DNA of 64,000 nucleotides from Aquimarina sp. BL5. GTDB taxonomy: Bacteria > Bacteroidota > Bacteroidia > Flavobacteriales > Flavobacteriaceae. Below the pieces are notes generated by a model. It worked only from the letters and a program-made list of their open reading frames with translations. It made no database searches and was not told the DNA's origin. Positions 55,255 to 63,055 of this stretch are shown in pieces. Each line of letters opens with the position of its first letter. Position 1 is the first letter of the stretch. Position numbers and translations under genes: made by a program. The DNA lies in assembly GCF_003443675.1 (NCBI RefSeq), contig NZ_CP031963.1:5430501-5494500 (forward strand), written 5' to 3'.

Positions 55255-57005
55255 AGAGTGCTTTTTTTTACTAGAGGTATTATCGAAATAATACAGGCTA
55301 TGGGGATGATGATGTATATCCAGTAAGGAATAGGAAAGGGATCTCCTTTTGCATAAGAATGTAATCCTGATAAGTAATAGTTTACTCCAAAAAAAGTCAT
55401 AATGAGGCTTCCTAAAGCGAATAAACTACACACATTGTAAATATATAGGTAGTTTTTGGGAATTATAATTCTTATGTGAAGTACAAAGGAATAGATGATA
55501 ATACTTATCAAAGCCCAAGTCTCTTTAGGGTCCCAACCCCAATATCTTCCCCAGGATTCATTTGCCCAAATACCTCCCAGAAAGGTCCCGATAGTTAGCA
55601 TATATAGGCCAATTGTACTGGTGATTTGATTGATATTAGTAAGTTTTTTTATTGTATTTTCTGTCTCTGTATACTTAGAAAAGGAATTAATGCACATTAG
55701 TAATAGCGAAATTAATGAAAGAAGAGATCCTAAGGCTAAAAAACCATAGCTGCCAGTTATGATCGCTACGTGAATTAATAACCAGTATGATTTTAGCACA
55801 GGAACTAAATTAGTAATCTCTGGATTCATTAGGCTTCCGTGAGCAATGCCAATCAAACAGATAGCTAATATTGATGAGGCAGCAGGGGCAAACGAGCTTT
55901 TTTTGTGAAAAATGAGCCCTGCAAACATTCCTATCCACGCGATAAATATACTTGCTTCGTAACCATTACTCCATGGCGCATGTCCCGAAATGTACCATCG
56001 CAATATAATGCCAAAGCCTTGTAAGATGAATAGAATGAATATCAAAAAGAGGGTGCCGTCAATGACTTTTTTTAAAGGATTGTTGTTTGGCTTAAATGTT
56101 ATTAGGAAACTAAGGAGTACTAATAATATTCCTAGACACGTATATCCGATTAGGCACCACAAAAATATTGGATTGTTGTTAAACCATATCTCTAAACTTA
56201 CTTTTGTGTCCGATAAGATCACCGTTGCTCCTTGATTTTTCTGGAAGCTTTTAATTAACTCAATAGTTTCATCTGATTTTTGCCAATCTCCATTTTTAGT
56301 TCCAATGGTAAGGTTTGTAAAGTAGGTAGGTATGATTTTTGAATAAAAAAGTTGATCATCTTCATTGAATGTTACTTCTTTATCTATTGGCGCATACCAT
56401 TTCAAAGATGCATCATCTTTTTTAGGAAAAATCTTAAGAAATTGTCCATTAAAGATCCCCCAAATAATATTGATGCGTTCATCGATTTTAATAACATCTT
56501 TGTCAAAAACTGAACGTTTTCCCGGAGCTTTTGCATAGGCTTTATTAACTAAAGATTCAAGTTTATAGTTACCCTGGAAATCGAAAAATTGTGAAGCACT
56601 TGTGTGTCCTAAGGTGTTGATGTCAATTAATTCTTTTAGACTATTAATTGTTTTTTTTTCAATTTTAATGAATTCTATCAGTTGCCATGAATCTGGCTTA
56701 TACTGCATACCCAAGAATATTTGGGTAGGGGTAAGTTTTTGCTTTTTGTTTTCTTTGTCAATATAACTAAAGCTGCTTTTGCCATGAATTTTTCTGATCA
56801 ATTCTAATGATAATGTGCTAATTGGCTTTATTCTTCCTTGAAAGTCTTGAACCTGAACAGTGGCAAATTTCTTTGCATGAGTAATGTCAATAAGTTGTCT
56901 GCTAATTAACTCATAAGGTTCTAAGTGATGTAATTGTTGCGCTTGTACTTGGTTTGCAAAAAGCAATAGAAGGCTTAAAACCCTAAATAGGATGTTTTTT
57001 TTCAA
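55227..57005 (-). CDS. ccsA: Cytochrome c maturation protein CcsA/ResC (system II), with periplasmic N-terminal region
   Basis: 592 residues from a TTG at 57005. This codon overlaps the ResB stop as TTGA and starts the signal-like MKKNILFRVLSLLLLF; the longer frame upstream to 57113 lies wholly inside the ResB gene and is rejected. A periplasmic region (about 25-270) is followed by about eight helices. These hold the haem-handling tryptophan-rich motif WGRYWGWDPKETWALI and the conserved His in ISGHAPWSNGYE and LIHVAIITGSY. It exports haem and attaches it to c-type cytochromes together with ResB. The products of 58458-62005 are the likely clients. Confidence 0.88.
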   Translation of the reverse strand: MKKNILFRVLSLLLLFANQVQAQQLHHLEPYELISRQLIDITHAKKFATVQVQDFQGRIKPISTLSLELIRKIHGKSSFSYIDKENKKQKLTPTQIFLGMQYKPDSWQLIEFIKIEKKTINSLKELIDINTLGHTSASQFFDFQGNYKLESLVNKAYAKAPGKRSVFDKDVIKIDERINIIWGIFNGQFLKIFPKKDDASLKWYAPIDKEVTFNEDDQLFYSKIIPTYFTNLTIGTKNGDWQKSDETIELIKSFQKNQGATVILSDTKVSLEIWFNNNPIFLWCLIGYTCLGILLVLLSFLITFKPNNNPLKKVIDGTLFLIFILFILQGFGIILRWYISGHAPWSNGYEASIFIAWIGMFAGLIFHKKSSFAPAASSILAICLIGIAHGSLMNPEITNLVPVLKSYWLLIHVAIITGSYGFLALGSLLSLISLLLMCINSFSKYTETENTIKKLTNINQITSTIGLYMLTIGTFLGGIWANESWGRYWGWDPKETWALISIIIYSFVLHIRIIIPKNYLYIYNVCSLFALGSLIMTFFGVNYYLSGLHSYAKGDPFPIPYWIYIIIPIACIISIIPLVKKSTLKKAGYDFS

Positions 57006-58387
57006 CGTAATAGTTTTAGTGTTAATCCGAAATGAGAACTTTTCCAACATAGACTTAATAACATTCCAAGTGCCAATAATGCATAACCAAGATAGGTGGT
57101 GAAGGTTCCCCAATAATCATGATTTACAGAAAGAATAGTGCCGCTTTCATCAGGAAGATATGCGGATTGAAAAAAGCGATACCCTTTATGATTCAGGACA
57201 TTATTCATGAAAATAGTGTAGTCAAAGAACCTGTTTTTTTCTTGAATTTCTACATTGCTGTAAAAAGCTGATGGACTATTAGATCCTGGATATCGCTCTA
57301 GTATAAAATCTTTTAAAAAGATAGAGAAAGGGAGTTTAATTGGTTTGGAGCCATATCGAAGGTTTATATGAATGCCATTTATGAATAAAGTGCTATAAGG
57401 GTTCATGTATCCTGGACCTCCAAATAATGTGATTTCTTTTGTTTCTTTACCCGACTCTAAGGATATTATGATAGCGGCTTCTGGGTTTTTAATTTCTGGA
57501 TCTTTTTCCTTTGAAATGATTTCTAAATAGTGGTTTTCTGATATTTGGTTAAAAACTATGGGTACATTGTTGATTTCACTCAGTGCTTTAAATTGTAATG
57601 GTACAAGAGTGTCTTTGGGGTAAAAACTGGCTTTGTTTAGTATCATAGAAAAGTAATTTGTGTCTTCTGGGAATGATGCTAACCAAGTGTCATTGTTTTT
57701 GGTAATGAAAATATCTTTCTTTGATTTGTGTGAGCTTTCAAAAGCAATTGGGATTCCATAAATTGTTTCTCGTGCTCCTTTTTTGATGTAAAAATCCTTT
57801 CTATCATCATTATCAGCAATTACAATGTGTAGATAGGTTGCCCCTTTAATAGTATCTTTCAGACGATAATGTGCTCTAGGGATGTATTTTTTTAGGTTAA
57901 CCTTAATATTTTTATTTTCAAAATCGTAATTCTCACTAATAGTATTGAGTCCAAGTTCGCTCATGAAAATTGGATTGCTAGAAAAATTCTTATTAACTGA
58001 ACCGTTACCTGCCTCCAGTTGGAGATAGCTATCTATAGAGATCATTCTGTTACTGGCAGTCTCTTCTTTTATGGTCATTAATGCTTCGTAGCCTCTATAT
58101 CTAGTGATTCCAGAACCTAGAATAATTATAATAAATGCTATATGAAATAAAAAAACAGGTGCTTTTTCCCAGCTAAAAAGATTGTATTTGGCAATATTGC
58201 CCAGAAAATTGAAAGCAAGAAGAAGTACTAATATTTCGAACCATTTCGCATTGTAAACGAGTGCTTTGGAGGTTTCAGTTCCGTAGTCGTTCTCGATAAA
58301 AGTTGCAATAGCCATAGTAACAGCAAATACAAGTAATAGTATTCCGCTTGTGCGATTAGAAAACAGTATTTTTAATATGTGTTTCAA
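57002..58387 (-). CDS. resB: Cytochrome c maturation protein ResB/Ccs1 (system II)
   Basis: 461 residues. Three N-terminal helices (about 12-32, 47-66 and 78-97, including FSWEKAPVFLFHIAFIIIILG) are followed by a large periplasmic domain and a last helix near the C-terminus (YLGYALLALGMLLSLCWKSS), as in ResB/Ccs1. It works with CcsA to deliver reduced haem and hold the apocytochrome. The stop codon overlaps the ccsA start by 4 bases, so the two are translationally coupled. Confidence 0.88.
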   Translation of the reverse strand: MKHILKILFSNRTSGILLLVFAVTMAIATFIENDYGTETSKALVYNAKWFEILVLLLAFNFLGNIAKYNLFSWEKAPVFLFHIAFIIIILGSGITRYRGYEALMTIKEETASNRMISIDSYLQLEAGNGSVNKNFSSNPIFMSELGLNTISENYDFENKNIKVNLKKYIPRAHYRLKDTIKGATYLHIVIADNDDRKDFYIKKGARETIYGIPIAFESSHKSKKDIFITKNNDTWLASFPEDTNYFSMILNKASFYPKDTLVPLQFKALSEINNVPIVFNQISENHYLEIISKEKDPEIKNPEAAIIISLESGKETKEITLFGGPGYMNPYSTLFINGIHINLRYGSKPIKLPFSIFLKDFILERYPGSNSPSAFYSNVEIQEKNRFFDYTIFMNNVLNHKGYRFFQSAYLPDESGTILSVNHDYWGTFTTYLGYALLALGMLLSLCWKSSHFGLTLKLLR

Positions 58388-58457
58388 TGGCTTTCCCTTT
58401 TTAAATATTCTCTCTCTTTTATTCTATGTATTCTGTTTTTTTTGAATATAAATGAGG

Positions 58458-58826
58458 TTATTCTTGCATTCCTAATTCCACCCATTTCTTGATCACTTCA
58501 ATTGCACAACTATCGATTTTAACTCCTTTTCGGTAAGGCATAGGAATGAAGCCCTGAGCGTGAGTGATGGATCCAATTAATTGCCCGCTTTCTCCGGATT
58601 TTTTTAAGTTCGTGTAATCAAAAATTTTATGTCTTGATGCTTTTTCTTTATATACATCCTGGGCGTGGCATTTAAAACAGTGAATTTCTATTAGTGATGC
58701 TACCTGATCGTTATAAGTTATATTTTGAGGGATGTCACACTGTGGTTTTGGTTCTCCGTTGCAGGATGTAAAATTGATGAATAGTATTAGTAAGAATATT
58801 AGCTTTATTATTGTAGTAGAGTTCAT
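58458..58826 (-). CDS. Monohaem c-type cytochrome lipoprotein
   Basis: 122 residues. The lipoprotein signal ends at NFTSC (Cys22). One haem motif is visible, HCFKCH, and the likely axial Met is in FIPMPYRKG. It resembles the small cytochrome c domain found at the end of planctomycete-type haem proteins (WVELGMQE end). A membrane-tethered periplasmic electron carrier is expected. It lies 70 bases upstream of resB in the same run. Confidence 0.85.
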   Translation of the reverse strand: MNSTTIIKLIFLLILFINFTSCNGEPKPQCDIPQNITYNDQVASLIEIHCFKCHAQDVYKEKASRHKIFDYTNLKKSGESGQLIGSITHAQGFIPMPYRKGVKIDSCAIEVIKKWVELGMQE

Positions 58827-58858
58827 GATCAGTTTTTTTTATTCAAATGTTTAAGGTG

Positions 58859-59578
58859 TCATTTGACGGAATATTTCTTTTTCATTTTTAACCATTCTTC
58901 TTCACTTAATGGTTGATATTTCTTTTTGTCCGAAAAAGGATCTGCTCCTCCTTTTAGGTATTCCTGAATTTTTTCTAACGGAATGGTGTCTTTCATTTTC
59001 TCAGCTACTTTATAAATATGGTTGCCATGAAAATCGTGGCATTGTAGGCAAGTATTCCATTGTTTATTAGCGATCAGTTCTTCATGAGGGGTGTCGATAG
59101 GGTCATTTTTCACCTCTAAATCATAGTGACAATTCACACAGAATGCAGCATCTTTAAGAACTATTCTGGTATCATTGTGTTCTCTATGGCAAGTTTCGCA
59201 CTCTGTAGCGTTTATATTTGCGATTGCTTCTTTAAATCTAGGTTCTAGAAAACGATGCGTAGGATGACGGTCATTAGGCCTATCGTGGCATTCCAAACAT
59301 TTTTTGTTATCTACATTTTCAGTTCCAAAATCAGCTTTGGTTTCACGCATTCCAAATGTGTAAGCTATATTAGATTGTAATTGTTGTATTAAGTTTCCCT
59401 TTGCATCCGTATGGCAAGCGTTACAAGACAAGCCTTCGTGTCCTGTATTAAGTGGTCCTAGACTTAAAAAGTCTTCTGATTGTTTTAGAGGTAAAATAAT
59501 ATATATGATGATACCTATAATGATTCCAATTATAGAGCCAATCCGTTGCCTTTTTCTTAGTGGATTTTTACTAAACAT
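58859..59578 (-). CDS. Membrane-anchored pentahaem cytochrome c
   Basis: 239 residues. One N-terminal helix (about 13-31) anchors the protein with the rest periplasmic. Five CxxCH motifs are seen: CNACH, CLECH, CETCH, CVNCH and CLQCH. Extra histidines (DRHPTH, HREH, HGNH) can act as sixth ligands. The spacing resembles the doubled-CxxCH cytochrome c3/c7 group rather than NapC/NrfH. It should move electrons along the membrane face, perhaps from the cytochrome-b-like protein encoded nearby. Confidence 0.88.
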   Translation of the reverse strand: MFSKNPLRKRQRIGSIIGIIIGIIIYIILPLKQSEDFLSLGPLNTGHEGLSCNACHTDAKGNLIQQLQSNIAYTFGMRETKADFGTENVDNKKCLECHDRPNDRHPTHRFLEPRFKEAIANINATECETCHREHNDTRIVLKDAAFCVNCHYDLEVKNDPIDTPHEELIANKQWNTCLQCHDFHGNHIYKVAEKMKDTIPLEKIQEYLKGGADPFSDKKKYQPLSEEEWLKMKKKYSVK

Positions 59579-59584
59579 ACAGTT

Positions 59585-60625
59585 TTAATCGTTTAGAAAG
59601 CTAATGCTAACATTATTAGAAGCTGGGAAACTTATACAGGTTAAAATATCTCCGTTTGCAACTTCTTCCTCTGATAAAAAGTGACCATCAATCATTTTTA
59701 CTTTTCCTTTTATACATTTAGCTTTACAACTACTACACATGCCTGATCTGCAGGAGTAGGGTAGCATGATGTTTTCTGACATTGCCGCTTGCAGGATCGT
59801 TTTGTCTCCCGAAACGCTTATTTCATGCTTCTTTTTTTCTTGATAGATAATTACATTGCTTATTAGATCTTTAGCATCACTAGATGTTATAAAATTGGAA
59901 CTAAATGCTTCTAGTTTAATTTGATTCCTAGTAATACCATTATTTGCCAATATTTCTTTAGCTTTATTCATAAAACCTTGTGGGCCACACATCATATATT
60001 TACCATCGTGATACTCTAACATGTGTGTTTCCATAATTTCTGTAACCAGTTCTTCATTTAATAAATCTTGATGGTAGTTTAGTTTGTTAGAGATGTTTTT
60101 TTCCAGTATATGTTGGGTGCTTAAACGGTTTGGATACTTTTCTTCAAGATCTTCAAGTGCTTTTTTAAATATGATGGATTCCTCATTTTTATTTGCATAA
60201 ATCAAAACGATTTTAGATAAAGGCTCTTTTTCTAAAACAGTTTTAATAATAGAAAATATAGGTGTTATACCACTTCCTCCTGCGAAAAAAATATAGTTGT
60301 GTTTTGCCTTTTTATCAGGTTCTATGTAAAAACTACCAGCGGGTTTTTCAATCTCTATTTTTTGACCTGCGGTTAAGTTTTCACAGATATAATTAGAAAC
60401 TAATCCTTTCTGTACTTTCTTGACAGTGATTCGTAGGAATTTATCTGTGAATGGACTGCTGCTAAACGAATAAGCCCTTTTTTCAATTTTATTTTTAATA
60501 GGAATTTTTACAGTAAGAAATTGTCCTGGTTTGTATTTGATTTTGTTAAAGAATCCTCCTTTGTTAAGAATAACACTAACGGCATCTTCGGTTTCGTGAA
60601 TTATCTCTTTGACGGTTAACAGCAT
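59585..60625 (-). CDS. Flavin-dependent NAD(P)H oxidoreductase with C-terminal [2Fe-2S] ferredoxin domain
   Basis: 346 residues from the ATG at 60625, which avoids overlap with the gene before it; the frame runs up to 60664. It has an FAD-binding barrel (RAYSFSSSPF), an NAD(P) domain (FAGGSGITPIFSI, CGPQGFM) and a plant-type [2Fe-2S] domain with CRSGMCSSCKAKC and a last Cys in ILTC. This is the PaaE/Hmp-reductase-like family. It is cytoplasmic. It sits in one operon with a globin and a cytochrome-b-like protein and could reduce either one; the electron acceptor is not shown by the sequence. Confidence 0.9.
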   Translation of the reverse strand: MLLTVKEIIHETEDAVSVILNKGGFFNKIKYKPGQFLTVKIPIKNKIEKRAYSFSSSPFTDKFLRITVKKVQKGLVSNYICENLTAGQKIEIEKPAGSFYIEPDKKAKHNYIFFAGGSGITPIFSIIKTVLEKEPLSKIVLIYANKNEESIIFKKALEDLEEKYPNRLSTQHILEKNISNKLNYHQDLLNEELVTEIMETHMLEYHDGKYMMCGPQGFMNKAKEILANNGITRNQIKLEAFSSNFITSSDAKDLISNVIIYQEKKKHEISVSGDKTILQAAMSENIMLPYSCRSGMCSSCKAKCIKGKVKMIDGHFLSEEEVANGDILTCISFPASNNVSISFLND

Positions 60626-60638
60626 AATACTTAGTTTT

Positions 60639-61118
60639 TTATTTGTAATAAAACACAACACCAATATGAAAAACTACTAAAAATGTAATAACTACAGAGA
60701 GCAGTACATGGGTAATCATCCAGGATTTGAATATCCATTCTTTTTGATTTTTAATAATATCAAGATTGATAGTGCCTAAAATCATATTAATGAAAAATAT
60801 ATAGGATAATAGTGCCAAGTATCCATATCCAAATTCTAGTGCGTGTATGTAAAAAAATATTGGCGAAACTACTCCAATCCACTTGTGCAAGCTTGTAAAA
60901 CGGATGGCGTGTTTTTTTAATTTTTTGGACACTCTGGTCAAGGTAAGTATCCATTGAAACAGTATGAATGCTCCAACAAATACTCCAGACCATCTTTTGT
61001 ATTCTTCATCGAGTTGTAGATCATATAGCCATTGCCACTTTAGATCTAAAAGGTATTGTAGGATATAGAATGTGAATAAACTAAATCCAATAAACAAAAA
61101 ACTATATGATTTTTTCAC
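60639..61118 (-). CDS. Four-helix cytochrome-b-like membrane protein
   Basis: 159 residues and four hydrophobic helices. Histidines are placed for haem binding within or at the ends of the helices (TSLHKWIG, FYIHALEFG, MITHVLLS, VFHIGVVFYY), recalling the ferric-reductase / cytochrome b561 group. It lies 20 bases before DUF3365 and 13 bases upstream of the flavin reductase start. It may carry electrons across the inner membrane between the cytoplasmic reductase and the periplasmic cytochromes. I cannot name the exact family. Confidence 0.7.
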   Translation of the reverse strand: MKKSYSFLFIGFSLFTFYILQYLLDLKWQWLYDLQLDEEYKRWSGVFVGAFILFQWILTLTRVSKKLKKHAIRFTSLHKWIGVVSPIFFYIHALEFGYGYLALLSYIFFINMILGTINLDIIKNQKEWIFKSWMITHVLLSVVITFLVVFHIGVVFYYK

Positions 61119-61138
61119 TCTATCCGAAGTATTTGTTC

Positions 61139-62005
61139 TTAATTAGAAGCTAAGCCTTTTGTCTTAGTTGTTTTTTGGTTCTCGGCCAGTAACAATTTTT
61201 CAAGACTATGATAGGAAGCTAATTTCCTTACGCTGTCAATAAATACTTCTGCTGTTGGTAGGTAGAAGCCTTTAGAAGGCCATTTATTACCAATTTGTGG
61301 TTTTGTGCTATCGTTTTTAAAAGCAGCTATTTCTTCGAGATATGCATTGTAGATAGCTTTTGTGCCATTTCTGTATGCATTTATAACTCCTATGGCTTCT
61401 TTGTATGATAAAGAGTCAGAAGGATATTGCCAGGTAGTTGCACCCATAACATCACCTAGTTTCCAATCAGTTTTTGTAGTGCTTTTATGATCGTTGTGGC
61501 AGTTAACACAAGGAGCTGCTACAGCGAGATCTGCAAACATAGAAGTGTATAATTTCTGATCTTCTTCATAGAAATGTTGTGGTTTTTGATCCGTCTTTAT
61601 TTTAGCAAATAGTTCTGCTTGTTTTCCCTGAAATTTGTTTGAAGCATTAATAGGGAAGTCAGAACCTAAGTATAACCCTAGCGGCACATCACTTTTTCGA
61701 ATATCAGAAGAAATTCCTCTTAAGAATAGTGCGGGAAGTGGACCTGCTTCTACTTCGTCATCTTGCCAGTCCTCGTCGAATTTTAATCCTTGTTTTTTTC
61801 CGGCTCCTACAATTCCTTTAGTGTACAATGTTCTAGTGATATCATTTTCTTCAGCAACTAAGGTAAGTACGTCTGCAACCGCTAGTACTTTGTCTGATGA
61901 TTCATTTGATGCGGTTTCTTCTGGTACCCCGCCACAGGATTGAAGAATAACAGAATATCCTGTTACTAGTAAGAAAAATATTCCCTTTGCTTTTAGATGA
62001 TTCAT
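61139..62005 (-). CDS. DUF3365 (Tll0287-like) haem-binding lipoprotein
   Basis: 288 residues. The lipoprotein signal ends at LQSC (Cys24). A DUF3365 / Tll0287-like domain (about 45-250) has one c-type haem motif, PCVNCHND. It also has the usual helical N-terminal region and a conserved PLPALFLRG segment. These proteins are proposed redox or gas sensors; the role here is not established. It is the second gene of the globin operon, 38 bases after the globin gene. Confidence 0.85.
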   Translation of the reverse strand: MNHLKAKGIFFLLVTGYSVILQSCGGVPEETASNESSDKVLAVADVLTLVAEENDITRTLYTKGIVGAGKKQGLKFDEDWQDDEVEAGPLPALFLRGISSDIRKSDVPLGLYLGSDFPINASNKFQGKQAELFAKIKTDQKPQHFYEEDQKLYTSMFADLAVAAPCVNCHNDHKSTTKTDWKLGDVMGATTWQYPSDSLSYKEAIGVINAYRNGTKAIYNAYLEEIAAFKNDSTKPQIGNKWPSKGFYLPTAEVFIDSVRKLASYHSLEKLLLAENQKTTKTKGLASN

Positions 62006-62043
62006 TTTGTTGTGTTTTATGTTAATTACTTTTACTAATATTT

Positions 62044-62472
62044 CTATGCCACTTCTCCGTATGCGGCAGTTTTCATAACAGATGCCATAACACCATAAGT
62101 GTCAGCCCAAGCTGTTTCTACTTCTGGTGTGAAATCTTCTCCAAGTCCAGTTTCCAAAGTACTTAGTAATGCAGCGCCTACTGTATCATAATGCGAAGAT
62201 TCCACTTTGTAATCGACATGTCTTTTTCCTAAATCTTGTAATATTGGTATAAGTCTATCTATATTGCTTAGTCCAGCTACTGCAGAAGAAAGCATAGTCA
62301 TTAATTTGTTTCCTTGTCCTTTCATAGCTTCTGCATCGTTAGCTGGGAATATCTTTTTTAACTCAGGATCTAATTCGAAAAGTTTATCGTAAAAAATTCC
62401 TGCGGCAGCTTCCGCAATGGGTGCAACTTTACTAAAAGATGTTTGTACCAATTCAATTGTGCGTTTTTCCAT
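62044..62472 (-). CDS. Single-domain globin
   Basis: 142 residues, full-length 3/3 globin with no reductase domain. The B-helix tyrosine and CD phenylalanine are in FYDKLFELDPELKKIFP, the distal position is Gln in MKGQGNKL, and the proximal His is in LGKRHVDYKV. This Tyr/Gln distal pocket is typical of nitric-oxide dioxygenases. It is the first gene of the eight-gene haem operon and has a nitrate-box promoter. It probably protects against NO formed during nitrate/nitrite metabolism, with the nearby flavin reductase as a possible electron donor. Confidence 0.92.
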   Translation of the reverse strand: MEKRTIELVQTSFSKVAPIAEAAAGIFYDKLFELDPELKKIFPANDAEAMKGQGNKLMTMLSSAVAGLSNIDRLIPILQDLGKRHVDYKVESSHYDTVGAALLSTLETGLGEDFTPEVETAWADTYGVMASVMKTAAYGEVA

Positions 62473-62500
62473 AATTACGTTTTTTTAAAGTGAAACAATA

Positions 62501-62526
62501 AAAATTAAGTATAACTACTTAATTTT
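62501..62526 (-). promoter_or_regulatory. Nitrate box of the globin/cytochrome operon
   Basis: This is the most perfect copy: 11-base arms, AAAATTAAGTA and TACTTAATTTT, around TAAC. On the minus strand the -7 match is TAATTTTT (one off consensus), about 30 bases before the globin ATG. On the plus strand it reads TAATTTTG. Confidence 0.7.
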
Positions 62527-63001
62527 GTTTCAAATATATTCGAATGACTAGTAAAACACAAATATCAAATATTTAATAAAAACGTTTTTATGTCTATTTT
62601 TTATTCATAAAAAGCTTATATTCTATATATAATTGATTTATTTAACTTTTTATTTGAAAATAAATTAATTTTAAATTATTGATATTACATGACTCTTAAA
62701 AATACGTATTTGAACTTAATTTACACGTTTTGTGATAATCGTTTTATTCTGTTCTTTTTTTGCAAAAATGACAATTATATGCAGTATATAGACCTAGTGG
62801 AATGCATGTGGCTAAACCTAGATGAAAGATTGTATTCACTCGTTTTTAGATATAGTACAGTACTTTGAGTTCGTTTGAATTTTAAATATTAGAGAATCAG
62901 TATGCCTCTTTTTTTTGAAAAATGTTTTTTTGATATATTCTTTTATGGATTTCATAAATCACAACACTATTTGAAGTCTTCTCATATAATTTGGTTTGGT
63001 T

Positions 63002-63024
63002 TTAAGTAATAATACTTAATTTTG
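63002..63024 (+). promoter_or_regulatory. Nitrate-box promoter of nasA
   Basis: TTAAGTAATAATACTTAA (63002-63019) continues into TAATTTTG (63017-63024). The nasA ATG is 31 bases downstream. Confidence 0.8.
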
Positions 63025-63055
63025 TGATTGTGTTTAATCGTAACAAAACTCTTTT

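Larger units (their letters stand above)
62473..63055. other. 583-bp divergent region between the globin operon and nasA
   Basis: It holds two nitrate boxes (62501-62526 for the globin side, 63002-63024 for nasA), a perfect 14-bp palindrome TAAAAACGTTTTTA (62577-62590) and the palindrome AAATACGTATTT (62700-62711). The rest is AT-rich and shows no coding frame that I would accept. Confidence 0.65.

Noticed and set aside
57006..57113. Upstream extension of ccsA to 57113
   Set aside because: The added 36 residues lie inside resB, do not form a signal peptide, and a coupled TTG start gives a proper one.
62520..62527. Plus-strand TAATTTTG at the globin nitrate box as a second nasA promoter
   Set aside because: It follows from the symmetry of the box (TACTTAATTTT on both strands). 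A rightward transcript would need a leader of more than 500 bases, and nasA has its own box at 63002.
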